This document shows, in pieces, positions 43,592-51,991 of a DNA stretch of 64,000 bases. Every line of letters starts with the position of its first letter. Position 1 is the stretch's first letter. Both the position numbers and the translations under genes were made by a program. The stretch comes from Acidobacteriota bacterium. GTDB taxonomy: Bacteria; Acidobacteriota; Blastocatellia; Pyrinomonadales; Pyrinomonadaceae. A model generated the notes under the pieces. It worked only from the letters and a program-made list of their open reading frames with translations. It made no database searches and was not told the origin of the DNA. The stretch covers positions 124,001 to 188,000 of the forward strand of contig JAHBSL010000003.1 of the NCBI GenBank assembly GCA_019639135.1. Direction: 5' to 3'.

Positions 43592-44104
43592 TTAGTTTTT
43601 CAAGCGTTTTCGCAACTGTTTCGAAGCAATTAGATCATGCCCTTTGTGGTTTAACCACAATTCCACTTCACCCTGTTTATTAATTCGTGCGATGAATGGC
43701 CGAGGTTGGGTCACCAATATTCGCGCAATCTTTGGGATAGCTTTTTGAAACAATTTAATCTGCTCTTCGCTAGTAATTTGGGCACTAGTAAAGAAAAAAG
43801 CCCCGAGATTCGAATTCAGAATCGCAAGCCTCTCAAGAAGGTTTCGCTTGATGTTCAAGTCACTACTTATTATTATCCAGTTTTTCTTCGCACAAGCCGC
43901 GATCCAATCGGGATCAATCGTGTCAGGGGCAAAATGGTCATCATGTCGTTCGACATTTAATCCAAGCTCGCGTAATCCATCCGAAAGTTCATACCTCCCA
44001 GAGGATCTGTCGACGAAGAAAACAGTTTCTTCAAGCTGCTTTCGGTAACGCTCCTTCGTAGATGAGAGCTTCTTTGACTTGCTCTTCTTCGATGCCATAG
44101 TCAA
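43592..44104 (-). CDS. PIN-like toxin (VapC45/PIN_10 type)
   Basis: The 170-residue protein contains FFVDRSSGRYELSDGLRELG, then LNVERHDDHFAPDTIDPDWI and KKNWIIISSDLNIKRN. These match the PIN-like VapC45 family, including the acidic residues expected to bind metal (D of FVD, DD of HDDHF, D of SSD). It is probably an RNase toxin. Its start lies 74 bases inside the 3' end of the antitoxin gene, an unusually long overlap. Homologues of this class usually begin close to FFVD, so the long basic N-terminus (SKKSKSKKLSSTKERYRKQ) may be an addition. A Met two codons in (44098) is also possible. Confidence 0.8.
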   Translation of the reverse strand: MTMASKKSKSKKLSSTKERYRKQLEETVFFVDRSSGRYELSDGLRELGLNVERHDDHFAPDTIDPDWIAACAKKNWIIISSDLNIKRNLLERLAILNSNLGAFFFTSAQITSEEQIKLFQKAIPKIARILVTQPRPFIARINKQGEVELWLNHKGHDLIASKQLRKRLKN

Positions 44105-44843
44105 GGGCTAGCGATTTTTGGCGCTGTCCCGCAGCAAACCTTCCAGCAATCACATTTGTCGGGATACCGGTGCCAAATATGGTCGGACGACCGAACGCAA
44201 TCAGCGGGTCAATTACTATCGTCTTTGGCTGAGCCTCAAGTATCTGCGTGCTAACGATCTCATCCTTGGCTTCAAGGACTATTTCGCTTGCGAACGGGAA
44301 CAGGCGAAATGGCTGTAAATCAACGTCGCGGTCGATCCGGTGCAAGTATTGCTTGATAGCAGCTTCGATCACATATTGACCTCGCTGCGACGTGCAAATC
44401 AATCCGCCAGCCTCCTTAATGAAAAGGTCGAAACTATCGGTCCAGAATTGTTCTGTTGCTAAGGGATTATTCTTTTCTGGGTACACAGCTTCAAGATATT
44501 TTAACGACTCACGCACTTTACGAAACTGAACATTGTGAATCCGGCGTATGCCCAAGAGAACGTGTATTTCAATTAGATTCAGAAATGACAATTTTTGAGT
44601 CGAACCCTGAGGAAGCTTAATTACCGGCGCCCAAAACCTCTCGGTCCCATCCTCCAGCTTATAGGTGCGTCCCTTAATCCATGACTTAAGCGTCGCGACA
44701 TTAACCTTCAGGTAGTTTGCAGTTTCACGCAATCCGTAAAGCGGCAACTCCCTCGGATCACTGCCGTAGAATCTCTTGATTTTTTCGCTGTAGACGTTGA
44801 CCTTTTTCACAAGTTCCTCCTGACCACGGGGCTCTGGATTCAA
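44031..44843 (-). CDS. DUF433 antitoxin with N-terminal DNA-binding region
   Basis: 270 residues. An N-terminal helix-turn-helix-like part (YGLRETANYLKVNVATLKSW) leads to a middle helical domain. The C-terminal DUF433 domain is PLIAFGRPTIFGTGIPTNVI, AGRFAAGQRQKSLALDYGIE and EEQVKEALIYEGAL. DUF433 is the antitoxin partner of PIN-like toxins of the VapBC45 kind, and the helix-turn-helix would autoregulate the operon. It precedes and overlaps the toxin gene. Confidence 0.82.
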   Translation of the reverse strand: MNPEPRGQEELVKKVNVYSEKIKRFYGSDPRELPLYGLRETANYLKVNVATLKSWIKGRTYKLEDGTERFWAPVIKLPQGSTQKLSFLNLIEIHVLLGIRRIHNVQFRKVRESLKYLEAVYPEKNNPLATEQFWTDSFDLFIKEAGGLICTSQRGQYVIEAAIKQYLHRIDRDVDLQPFRLFPFASEIVLEAKDEIVSTQILEAQPKTIVIDPLIAFGRPTIFGTGIPTNVIAGRFAAGQRQKSLALDYGIEEEQVKEALIYEGALPKAA

Positions 44844-44884
44844 GTCGTCATTGTTACATCATAATAACAGTTTGACCTAGCCGG

Positions 44885-45355
44885 TTACCAGAGGTTTATC
44901 TGATATTGAATCCGGCGCGTGCGGATTCGGGATTCGAGTTCGGCGATTGTGAGCAATGCGTGGGATGAGCCGCGTTCGTGGAGGGAGACGAAGCAGAAGC
45001 GGAATTTCTCGCCGAGCATTTTGCCGAAGTCGAATTCGTTTTGTGTTGCGCCGAAGAAGAAGCCTTTTGGATTTTCGGGCAAATATTTCTTTGTGACCTT
45101 AAGCTCGACGAGGATGATCTCGTCGAGCCTTGCTTCAATCATTTGCTCCGTAAGCACCTGGCCGACATATCGCGGGATATAGACCATATCGAACGCTCGG
45201 GAGAATTTGTGGGGAAAGCCGAGCAGGTCGAGGATGTGTTTCCGCGTAGGGCTATCGACATAGAAGAATCCAGTTTCGTGAGCCTTCAAATACTCGATGC
45301 CTTCCTTTTCGGTTCGATTGTTGGAGAGCGTGATTGTGAACGAATGGTCCGGCAT
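44885..45355 (-). CDS. Nuclease-like protein coupled to an XRE regulator
   Basis: 156 residues from ATG 45355, whose A is shared with the TGA of the regulator (TGATG). An N-terminal region with FFYVDSPTRKHILDLLGFPH leads to DEIILVELKVTKKYLPENPK. There E-x-K in a beta strand fits a PD-(D/E)XK nuclease core. QNEFDFGKMLGEKFRFCFVS and ALLTIAELESRIR follow. It resembles type II restriction-like proteins, but I cannot name the family. No cognate methyltransferase lies next to it. Confidence 0.6.
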   Translation of the reverse strand: MPDHSFTITLSNNRTEKEGIEYLKAHETGFFYVDSPTRKHILDLLGFPHKFSRAFDMVYIPRYVGQVLTEQMIEARLDEIILVELKVTKKYLPENPKGFFFGATQNEFDFGKMLGEKFRFCFVSLHERGSSHALLTIAELESRIRTRRIQYQINLW

Positions 45356-45582
45356 CAATCGTCACCTCCGAAATCGAGAAGCTCCGAGATTTTGAGTTCA
45401 AGGATTTCAGCGAAGGTGGCGATGTTTGTGAGCGAAAGGTTGCGTTCGCCGCGTTCGATCATGCCGATGTAGGTTCGGTGGAAGCCGGTTAGTTCGGCGA
45501 GTTGTTCTTGGGTTAGGCCGCGGGCGGTGCGGAGGCGGCGGATGCGGCGGCCGAATTTGAGCAGGAGTTCGCGGTCAGGCAT
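45355..45582 (-). CDS. XRE-family regulator (controller-like)
   Basis: The start is at 45582 (MPDRELLLKFGRRIRRLRTA); the longer frame upstream runs into intergenic sequence. 75 residues, a single helix-turn-helix: ARGLTQEQLAELTGFHRTYI, then GMIERGERNLSLTNIATFAE. The size and position in front of a nuclease gene are like C (controller) proteins of restriction-modification systems. The stop and the next ATG overlap (TGATG). Confidence 0.88.
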   Translation of the reverse strand: MPDRELLLKFGRRIRRLRTARGLTQEQLAELTGFHRTYIGMIERGERNLSLTNIATFAEILELKISELLDFGGDD

Positions 45583-45635
45583 TTTTTTGCAAATGGACAA
45601 TGGAGAGTGGTCAATTGGGAGCAAACCCTAAGATC

Positions 45636-45686
45636 TACCACCCCGTCACCGAAGCGGTGCCACCCCTCCTAAACAAGGAGGGGAGC
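45636..45686. repeat. REP-like 51-bp repeat, copy 1
   Basis: Two palindromes: CACCGAAGCGGTG and CCCCTCCT-AAACA-AGGAGGGG. Identical to copy 2 over 51 bases. Confidence 0.9.
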
Positions 45687-45743
45687 TTTCTGGAGAATGC
45701 GGAATTCGGAATGATGAATGCGGAATTCCCGATCCAGGACCGC

Positions 45744-45794
45744 TACCACCCCGTCACCGAAGCGGTGCCACCCCTCCTAAACAAGGAGGGGAGC
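45744..45794. repeat. REP-like 51-bp repeat, copy 2
   Basis: Identical to copy 1 over 51 bases. The spacing between starts is 108 bases, with a GGAATTC-type heptamer block between. Confidence 0.9.
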
Positions 45795-45804
45795 ATTTTT
45801 GGGC

Positions 45805-45849
45805 TACCACCCCGGCCTTCGGCCAACCCTCCTAAATAAGGAGGGGAGC
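45805..45849. repeat. REP-like repeat, diverged copy 3
   Basis: The same design with changed first palindrome (GGCCTTCGGCC in place of CACCGAAGCGGTG). The second hairpin is CCCTCCT-AAATA-AGGAGGG. Confidence 0.85.
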
Positions 45850-46129
45850 TTCAAGGTATACGGATTGTATGCGGCGATCAACAGACAATTAGTAGCATCG
45901 GAAGAAGTCAGAAGGCAGAAACCGGAAGTCGGATCGTTGGAATTGCGGGTTTTGGTCTGTGGGTTCTGTGGTAAATGGCGATGCGGACACCGGGCGGCTA
46001 ACTTGCCCTAAGACCGATTGTGACCCGATCGCGAGGCCTTCGCTGCCGTACCGTGAATTTTAAGGAAGTCACTGCGGTTGGTAATAACTCTCGAGTAACG
46101 CCCTTCGGCTGCTTCAGGCAATTAACCTG

Positions 46130-46405
46130 CTACCTGCGAATATCGGCGGGCTCGGCAAGCAGATCGCCGAGCTTTTCGCGAGCAGCCGCGAGGTGGGCAG
46201 ACTCAAGATGAGCGTCAAGCGACGCGTCATCGGTCCATTCCTCGATGAATGTAAAATCCGTTGGATCGGCCGTATTCTGGTGCAACTCATACGCAACGCA
46301 CCCATCTTCAGCACAAGTCGGCCCGATAAGCCCAAGCAAGACCTCCAGCGTCTCATCGATGCTATCAGGCTTTGATATCAAATGTGCGACAACTCGTAAA
46401 CTCAT
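46130..46405 (-). CDS. Antibiotic biosynthesis monooxygenase (ABM) domain protein
   Basis: 91 residues forming one ferredoxin-like ABM domain: VVAHLISKPDSIDETLEVLL, then EDGCVAYELHQNTADPTDFT and FIEEWTDDASLDAHLESAHL. YgiN-like proteins of this size are quinol or small-molecule monooxygenases that use no cofactor. It is a single gene. The substrate is unknown. Confidence 0.9.
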   Translation of the reverse strand: MSLRVVAHLISKPDSIDETLEVLLGLIGPTCAEDGCVAYELHQNTADPTDFTFIEEWTDDASLDAHLESAHLAAAREKLGDLLAEPADIRR

Positions 46406-46528
46406 TGTTTTTTACTCTTAAGATTCGAAATAAGTGGTAAGGGAAAGGGGAAAAGTACCAGTAATGCAACTCAGTTAAAACTTCTAACTTTTCACCTACT
46501 CCGAAAATTATCTTTACAACCTAGAAGC

Positions 46529-47332
46529 CTAGATGATCGTCGTGACGATCTCGCGGATCGAGCGCTGGAGTTCGCGGTCGTCGGTTATCGGCGAGCAGAT
46601 GGCGACCTCGGCGGCGTCGATGGGCGAGATGCCTTTGGCTATCATTTGAGCGGCGTAGATGAGCAGGCGGGTCGAGACGCCTTCTTCTAACCCGTGGCCG
46701 CGGAGGTTCCGCACCTTTTGCCCGATCTTGACGAGGTCGGCGGCCATTTCGGCATCGATGCCGCCTTCTTTAGCGACGATTGCGGTTTCCGCCTCGGCTT
46801 CCGGATAATCGAACTCGAGAGAGACGAACCGCTGCCGGGTCGATTGCTTGAGGTCCTTGAGGATCGATTGATATCCGGGATTGTACGAGACGACGAGCAT
46901 GAACTCGGGCGGCGCTTCGATGATGGTGCCGCGTTTCTCCATCGGGAGCCGGCGGCGGTCGTCGGTCAGCGGGTGGATGATGACGACCGTGTCCTTGCGT
47001 GCCTCGACGACCTCGTCGAGATAGCAGATCGCCCCTGCGCGAACCGCGGCCGTCAGCGGCCCGTCGTGCCAGACGGTCTCATCGCCCTCAAGCAAAAAGC
47101 GGCCGACAAGATCGGTCGATGAAAGATCCTCGTGGCAGGCAACCGTTATCAGCGGCCGGCCGAGCCGATGGGCCATATACTCGACAAAACGCGTCTTTCC
47201 GCAGCCCGTCGGGCCCTTAAGAAGCGCCGGGAGCTTTGCCGCGTAAGCCGCCTCGAAAAGCTCGACCTCTTTGCCGATGGGTAGATAATAGGGCTCATCC
47301 GCGACCCGGTATTTTTCGACCGCAAGTTCCAT
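46529..47332 (-). CDS. CbbQ/NirQ/NorQ-type MoxR-like AAA ATPase
   Basis: The start is at ATG 47332 ([20 protein letters not shown]), the typical CbbQ/NorQ start. 267 residues. Walker A is [16 protein letters not shown], Walker B is [35 protein letters not shown] is a hallmark of this family. In known systems it works with a VWA protein (CbbO/NorD) to activate Rubisco or NO reductase. No such partner or target gene is adjacent here. Confidence 0.9.
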   Translation of the reverse strand: MELAVEKYRVADEPYYLPIGKEVELFEAAYAAKLPALLKGPTGCGKTRFVEYMAHRLGRPLITVACHEDLSSTDLVGRFLLEGDETVWHDGPLTAAVRAGAICYLDEVVEARKDTVVIIHPLTDDRRRLPMEKRGTIIEAPPEFMLVVSYNPGYQSILKDLKQSTRQRFVSLEFDYPEAEAETAIVAKEGGIDAEMAADLVKIGQKVRNLRGHGLEEGVSTRLLIYAAQMIAKGISPIDAAEVAICSPITDDRELQRSIREIVTTII

Positions 47333-47372
47333 TAGGAAAATTATAGAAAGAAAAGGCCCGAGATGCACACGA

Positions 47373-47405
47373 AAGAACCCGGGCGGTTTGATTGCCCGGG
47401 TTCTT
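47373..47405 (-). terminator. Terminator-like hairpin after phoX
   Basis: AAGAACCCGGGC and GCCCGGGTTCTT (12 bp, 9-base loop) lie between the phoX stop and the start of the CbbQ-type gene. On the minus strand the stem ends in TTCTTT, a short U-run. Confidence 0.65.
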
Positions 47406-47428
47406 GATCGCGATGCTGCTTGTCGTCT

Positions 47429-48835
47429 TCAGGCCTTGAACTTTGACCAATCGCCGCGAATGGCGAGCGTTACGCCCGCGGTCTGGAGATTGACGAAAAG
47501 CGTGGAGCCATCCGGCGAAAAGACCGAGCCGGCAAATTCGCTCCGCGGAAATTCGGCCGAAGCATTGCGGGCAAAGTCGGCGATCTTGCCTTCGGCAGTG
47601 AGTATGCGAAGGTGGTTTATCGACTGTTGGCCGGCGTAGTCGCTGTCTTCGCAGATGAACGTCAGCCCGCTCTTTGGCATCATGCAGATGTTGTCCGGCA
47701 TGTGGAGCACTTTGGGGTCGGGCGACTCGAAAAGCAGCTTGAGCCTGCCGCCCTCGCGGCCAACGGGTTCGAACATCCAGACCTGGCCGCCCTTGTTGTC
47801 GCCGCCGCTGGTTGCCGTAAAGTGAACGCGGCGGTCAGGATCGATCGCGCAGCCCTCGAGCCGGGCAAACGAGGCAGCCCCTTTGCCAAAGCCTTCCTGA
47901 AAAACGGCGTTCGGCTGGGTATCGGCGGCTTCCGGGTCGGGGTCGTTGATAGTTACCCAAACGGTCTCAAGCACGTCGCCCATCTTCATGCCCGTGCGGG
48001 TATCGAACTTCGGCTTGTCCTTGACCGCGAGCACCTGAAGCATTCCGCCCTCGGCAAGCCGCTTATTTCGCTTTGGAATGAAGCGATAAAAACCGGAAGG
48101 GTTGTAGTCCTCGGTCAGGTAAACGATGCCGGTCTTCGGGTCAACGGCGACCGCTTCGTGGACGAACCTTCCCATTGCCTTGAGCGGCACCGGCTTCACC
48201 TCCGAGTTTGCCGAGGCCGGCACCTCAAAGCAATAGCCGTGGGGAACTGGGTATCCGCCGGTCTTCACACCACGCGAGTTTGTCACCTCGGTTTTACCGA
48301 TGGTCGTCTCTTCGCAGGTGATCCAGCTTCCCCAGGGCGTCGGCCCGCCGGCACAATTTACAAGCGTGCCTGAAAGGCTGACAAAATCGCGGATGAGCGT
48401 GTTCGTCTTGGGGTCGATGACGAGTGTCGTCGTGCCGCCGCCGGCCATCGGGTCGTAGTGGTTCTTCGAGCCGATCGCGGAGCCCTCGCGGGGAACGCGG
48501 CCATTGGTCACCTCATGGTTGCGGACGATGCGAAGCTCCTTGCCGACCTTGAATGTCCATTGTCCGTCGTGGGCCGGCGGTGTCGTCCGTCCGTCTGTCA
48601 TCTTCGTGCCGCGTTTGCCGAGGACGTTGTATTCAAAGCCCTTCGGCAGGGCGAGGAAGGTTTCGCCGGTGTTCTTTGCCGCCGTGGGGAAAAGCTCGCC
48701 ATAGCCTGCCGCACGAAAAGCCGAGAGGTCTCCGGTTTGAAGGAACGCCTCTGCCCGCCTGCCGAGCGACGTCCCGGCAAGTGCCACCCCGCCAGCGAAA
48801 ACAGAAAGGTTCGCAAGAAATGATCGCCTGTTCAT
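47429..48835 (-). CDS. phoX: PhoX-family phosphatase (DUF839), Tat-exported
   Basis: This 468-residue protein begins NRRSFLANLSVFAGGVALAG, a twin-arginine-type signal (RRSFL). The DUF839/PhoX body has RIVRNHEVTNGRVPREGSAI, CAGGPTPWGSWITCEETT, HGYCFEVP and YLTEDYNPSGFYRFIPK. It also has FARLEGCAIDPDRRVHFTAT and DNICMMPKSGLTFICEDSDY. PhoX enzymes are calcium/iron-dependent periplasmic alkaline phosphatases. Here the phosphatase function is inferred from the family, which also has uncharacterised members. Confidence 0.88.
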   Translation of the reverse strand: MNRRSFLANLSVFAGGVALAGTSLGRRAEAFLQTGDLSAFRAAGYGELFPTAAKNTGETFLALPKGFEYNVLGKRGTKMTDGRTTPPAHDGQWTFKVGKELRIVRNHEVTNGRVPREGSAIGSKNHYDPMAGGGTTTLVIDPKTNTLIRDFVSLSGTLVNCAGGPTPWGSWITCEETTIGKTEVTNSRGVKTGGYPVPHGYCFEVPASANSEVKPVPLKAMGRFVHEAVAVDPKTGIVYLTEDYNPSGFYRFIPKRNKRLAEGGMLQVLAVKDKPKFDTRTGMKMGDVLETVWVTINDPDPEAADTQPNAVFQEGFGKGAASFARLEGCAIDPDRRVHFTATSGGDNKGGQVWMFEPVGREGGRLKLLFESPDPKVLHMPDNICMMPKSGLTFICEDSDYAGQQSINHLRILTAEGKIADFARNASAEFPRSEFAGSVFSPDGSTLFVNLQTAGVTLAIRGDWSKFKA

Positions 48836-48944
48836 AAGTGCTCCTATAGATCGTTTGGCAGGTACTCTCCTAGCTTACTTCGTCTCTTGTGTTCATTTCA
48901 ATAGTTGCACTCCGGTGTTAATTTGATATGAATTATTAGCTGTG

Positions 48945-49412
48945 ATGACGATAAGACAAGCCGAAACGGCGGATGACATCGAAACACTGCGCGGGCTTTT
49001 TCGGGAGTATGAGGTTTGGCTCGGGCTGAGCCTGTGTTTTCAGGGTTTTGAGGAAGAGTTGGCGTCGCTGCCGGGCAAATATGCACCACCCGAGGGCAGG
49101 CTTTACCTGGCAAGCGTTGACGGGGAAGCGGCCGGCTGCATCGCACTTCGGAGCCTCGGCGATGGCATCTGCGAAATGAAGCGGCTTTATCTTCGGGATA
49201 GTGCACGCGGACTTGGGCTCGGGCGGCGGCTGATCGAGCAGGTGATCGCCGATGCCCGCGAGATCGGCTACCATAAGATGCGGCTTGATACCTACCCGCC
49301 AAAAATGGGAAAAGCCGTCAGCCTCTATGAGGCCCACGGCTTCCACCCGATCGAAGCCTATTACGACAACCCGCACGGCGACACTCTTTTCATGGAACTC
49401 GACCTGATCTGA
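48945..49412 (+). CDS. GNAT-family N-acetyltransferase
   Basis: The start is at ATG 48945 (a GTG one codon earlier is possible). 155 residues: TIRQAETADDIETLRGLFRE, CIALRSLGDGICEMKRLYLR and DSARGLGLGRRLIEQVIADA. The latter is the acetyl-CoA-binding R/Q-x-x-G-x-G/A loop (RGLGLG). SLYEAHGFHPIEAYYDNPHG is at the end. Substrate unknown. It is divergent from phoX and converges on the membrane gene at 49413. Confidence 0.92.
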   Translation: MTIRQAETADDIETLRGLFREYEVWLGLSLCFQGFEEELASLPGKYAPPEGRLYLASVDGEAAGCIALRSLGDGICEMKRLYLRDSARGLGLGRRLIEQVIADAREIGYHKMRLDTYPPKMGKAVSLYEAHGFHPIEAYYDNPHGDTLFMELDLI

Positions 49413-50135
49413 TCAGATCCTTTGCCCGAAAACGCCAGGATAAGCATCCGGCGGCGGCGGCTCATGGCCCGGTGACGGCAGCTTATCGTCGGGAAATACC
49501 TGGCGGTACGCAAAGGCATAGGCGACCATTACGAGCGGGTAAACGAACAGCATTCCGAGGCACACGGCCAGCATCCCGATCGTCAAAATAACGCCGCTGA
49601 TGATGTAAAGCAAAACAAGGCCGGGAAGGTTCATCCAGGCCGCCCTGGCGCTTAGGCCGAACGCTTCTCCGAACGAAAGGTCCTTATCAACAATGAGGGG
49701 GATCCAAAAAACGCAGGTCAAGCCCCAAACCATTGCGATGGCGAAGAACACTAGAGCAGCGATCAGGAATATGGCGACCGTTTCCTGAGGTGCTTTTTCG
49801 ATCCGGTCGATCATCTGCGACATCACCGTAAGCGGCAGCCATGGAAGCCCGGCGACAACGGCAGCGAAAAAGACGCGCCAGCTTTTTCCTTTGAACCCAT
49901 CACCAAAAGCAGTGGAAAGGTCGTACTGTTCGCCGCGAAGTGCGCGAAAGACCATTGCGTAGATGCCCGCCGTCAGGAACGGCGCCAGCAAGCCTCCGGC
50001 CGGAATACAGCAAACAGCAACCAGCAGGATGGAGGTCACGCCAAAAAATGGCCAGTAGTTGCTGCTCAGCAGTCCCCAAGCATCGCTTACGGCTGTAAAT
50101 GCATTAACCGAAAACCGGTTGTAGTCCGTGTACAT
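49413..50135 (-). CDS. Multi-helix membrane protein, paralogue 1
   Basis: The 240-residue protein has about five to six helices and no signal peptide. It starts YNRFSVNAFTAVSDAWGLLS. FIAALVFFAIAMVWG-type helices and the motif LSARAAWMNLPGLVLLYIIS are present. It ends AYAFAYRQVFPDDKLP with a Pro-rich tail. It shares the last motif (AYRQVFP) and layout with the protein at 51174-51965, so the two are paralogues. They resemble glycerophosphodiesterase membrane-domain-like or DUF975-like proteins. Function unknown. Confidence 0.8.
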   Translation of the reverse strand: MYTDYNRFSVNAFTAVSDAWGLLSSNYWPFFGVTSILLVAVCCIPAGGLLAPFLTAGIYAMVFRALRGEQYDLSTAFGDGFKGKSWRVFFAAVVAGLPWLPLTVMSQMIDRIEKAPQETVAIFLIAALVFFAIAMVWGLTCVFWIPLIVDKDLSFGEAFGLSARAAWMNLPGLVLLYIISGVILTIGMLAVCLGMLFVYPLVMVAYAFAYRQVFPDDKLPSPGHEPPPPDAYPGVFGQRI

Positions 50136-50166
50136 ATCGTTATGCCGGCTGCTCGAAAGGCGGAGC

Positions 50167-50358
50167 CTATCGCCTTATGAATTCCAAAATTCCGCCGATA
50201 AAGCCCGCGACGGCTCCGATGAGCATGAAGATATCCATGACCCTATCCATCTTATATGTTTCGCTCGGGACGGCTGGTTGGCCGACGGAATAGACAAACC
50301 ACCCGAGCATAACGAACCCGAGAAATAAAAGAAAGCCACTTTTGATCAACCGATTCAT
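50167..50358 (-). CDS. Small two-helix membrane protein
   Basis: The start is at ATG 50358 behind AGGAG. 63 residues: MNRLIKSGFLLFLGFVMLGW, FVYSVGQPAVPSETYKMDRV and MDIFMLIGAVAGFIGGILEF. Two membrane helices with a short loop. The preceding lipoprotein gene ends two bases before this ATG, so they are co-transcribed. Confidence 0.75.
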   Translation of the reverse strand: MNRLIKSGFLLFLGFVMLGWFVYSVGQPAVPSETYKMDRVMDIFMLIGAVAGFIGGILEFIRR

Positions 50359-50360
50359 TG

Positions 50361-50720
50361 TCACTTCTCCTGACGCCCAATAACTCCGATCATCTCAATT
50401 TCGACTTCCGAATCCGGAGCAGCAAAGCCCGGAAACTCGATCTTTTCCCGTTGAACCATGTTCTGCTTTTTCGCGGTCAGCCGCAGCATTTGTATCGGCC
50501 CATGCCGTGCCGTCAGCTCAAATCTTCCATCCGCACCGGTGGTTGCCGTCTGCACCGCTAAAGTCGGGCCGAACTCAACGGTCGCCCCTTCGACCGGTGT
50601 ACTACCTTTCATCACACGGCCGCGAACCGTGGTGCTGAACGACATGCATCCGGACGCAACGACCACAAACATTGCTAGAGCGATCAACGAAGTTACTTGA
50701 TTCTTTGCTTGTAGTCGCAT
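50361..50720 (-). CDS. Lipoprotein with carboxypeptidase-regulatory-like domain
   Basis: The 119-residue protein has a lipoprotein signal with lipobox VVASGC. A beta-sandwich follows: RGRVMKGSTPVEGATVEFGP, then TTGADGRFELTARHGPIQML. That is the CarboxypepD_reg-like fold used for ligand binding or as a linker at the cell surface. It sits upstream of the small membrane protein gene in one unit. Confidence 0.82.
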   Translation of the reverse strand: MRLQAKNQVTSLIALAMFVVVASGCMSFSTTVRGRVMKGSTPVEGATVEFGPTLAVQTATTGADGRFELTARHGPIQMLRLTAKKQNMVQREKIEFPGFAAPDSEVEIEMIGVIGRQEK

Positions 50721-51173
50721 ATTAAAAGTATTTCGCTGGTAAGAACTAGATCTTCTGAATTTGTGCGATATCTGACTCCTGACCCCGGCGTTAACAAAGT
50801 TTGTTTGCGGCGTAATTCTCAGATTGCTCGCTCTTGATCACACAGTCTGACCTGCAGGCTCGTGAATGTCCTTAATTTTCCTGCTAATTTTTCCTTAAAT
50901 TTCCTAATATGCCGCTCGCTAGCGTTTACATGGATAATCATCGTTTTCGACAGATGGTCAACAATAGGCGTTTGCATCCGGTTTAAGCCGATCTGCGGGC
51001 TTAGAGTCGAGGCTCATGTCGCCCAAGTTGCCGGTCAGGGGTGTGAAATTAACCGATCTTTTTCGCGGGCAGGATTTCCGCGACATCGTTTTGCTTTCGG
51101 CGGCAAAAGAATAAAGCCGTAAGCCTTATTCAGGCCGACGGCTTTTTGTTTAACAAGTGTGCGATCTCGCGGG
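50721..51173. other. Intergenic region, only a terminator recognised
   Basis: About 450 bases. AT-rich near 50870-50900 (TTTTCCTGCTAATTTTTCC), perhaps a promoter for the lipoprotein gene. The bidirectional terminator at 51113-51147 is the only clear structure. Confidence 0.5.
51113..51147 (-). terminator. Bidirectional terminator of the 51174-51965 gene
   Basis: AAAGCCGT (51113-51120) pairs with ACGGCTTT (51138-51145), extended inward by AAGCC/GGCC. T-runs lie on both sides (TTTTTGTTT on plus, ATTCTTTT on minus). Confidence 0.8.
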
Positions 51174-51965
51174 CTACTCCATTCCCTGGCCAAAGGAACT
51201 TCCGTATTCCTGAGGTGACGGCGGTTCCATTCTGAAGTTGTCCGTATCGATGGCCGGGAAGACCTGCCTATAGGCAAAGGCCCAAGCGGCCCAGAAAAGC
51301 GGCAGGACGAAGAACACACCGATACACAGAGCAAGCACGCCGAGCAGGGCGATCAGTCCAAGGAGGATCGAGGTCACGATCACACCGCCGACGTTGCTCC
51401 AGGCGGCTTTTGCGCTGAGCGTAAGCGCCTCGACCGGGCCGATGTTGTGCTCGGCGATAAGCGGGATCGCGAACGCGAATGAGATGGACCAGACGACGGT
51501 CACAATAAGAAAGACCGCGGCAAGAATGAAATAGACCGCCGAGATACCTTCGGCTAGTCCGGGTGCTGACGTTTCCTGAAAGAAGTTACCGCCGCCAAGC
51601 GAGCCCGTTCCCTGCTGGATGAAGATCGTCGAGATGTTCATCGTCGTATCGATGATCTGCCAGATGATGCCGGGGATCGATTGGACAAGCCCGACGACGA
51701 GCGCCGGCAAGAACTTTTCAAAGCCCTTGAACATCATCCCGAAATCGACCGATTCGCCCCGCATGTCGCGAAGCAGAGTGTAGTAGACTCCGGCCAGCAC
51801 CGGCCCCATCAGGATATAGTTGACGCAGGGAATGCACGAGACGATGACCCACGTCAGCAGCGAGATGGCAAAGTACATCCAGTATTTCGGCTTAATGAGA
51901 TTCCAGCCATTGCTGATGCACCCTGAGGGATCGATCGCACCGGGATAGTATTGAATGTTGGACAT
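51174..51965 (-). CDS. Multi-helix membrane protein, paralogue 2
   Basis: This 263-residue relative of the protein at 49413-50135 has five to six helices: YWMYFAISLLTWVIVSCIPC, AVYFILAAVFLIVTVVWSIS and LTLSAKAAWSNVGGVIVTSI. It ends AAWAFAYRQVFPAIDTD with a Pro-rich tail. The shared motifs are xLSAxAAWxNxxG and AFAYRQVFP. It stands alone behind a strong terminator. Function unknown. Confidence 0.8.
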   Translation of the reverse strand: MSNIQYYPGAIDPSGCISNGWNLIKPKYWMYFAISLLTWVIVSCIPCVNYILMGPVLAGVYYTLLRDMRGESVDFGMMFKGFEKFLPALVVGLVQSIPGIIWQIIDTTMNISTIFIQQGTGSLGGGNFFQETSAPGLAEGISAVYFILAAVFLIVTVVWSISFAFAIPLIAEHNIGPVEALTLSAKAAWSNVGGVIVTSILLGLIALLGVLALCIGVFFVLPLFWAAWAFAYRQVFPAIDTDNFRMEPPSPQEYGSSFGQGME

Positions 51966-51991
51966 AAAGCGGGAAGAGGCCCTTGGCCATT

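Larger units (their letters stand above)
45583..46129. other. Intergenic region with REP-like repeats
   Basis: It contains three copies of a 45-51-bp hairpin repeat (45636-45849) and a GGAATGC/ATGATGA heptamer block (45694-45730). A short AGAAGTC-type block is at 45898-45936. 45940-46129 shows nothing recognisable. Confidence 0.7.
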
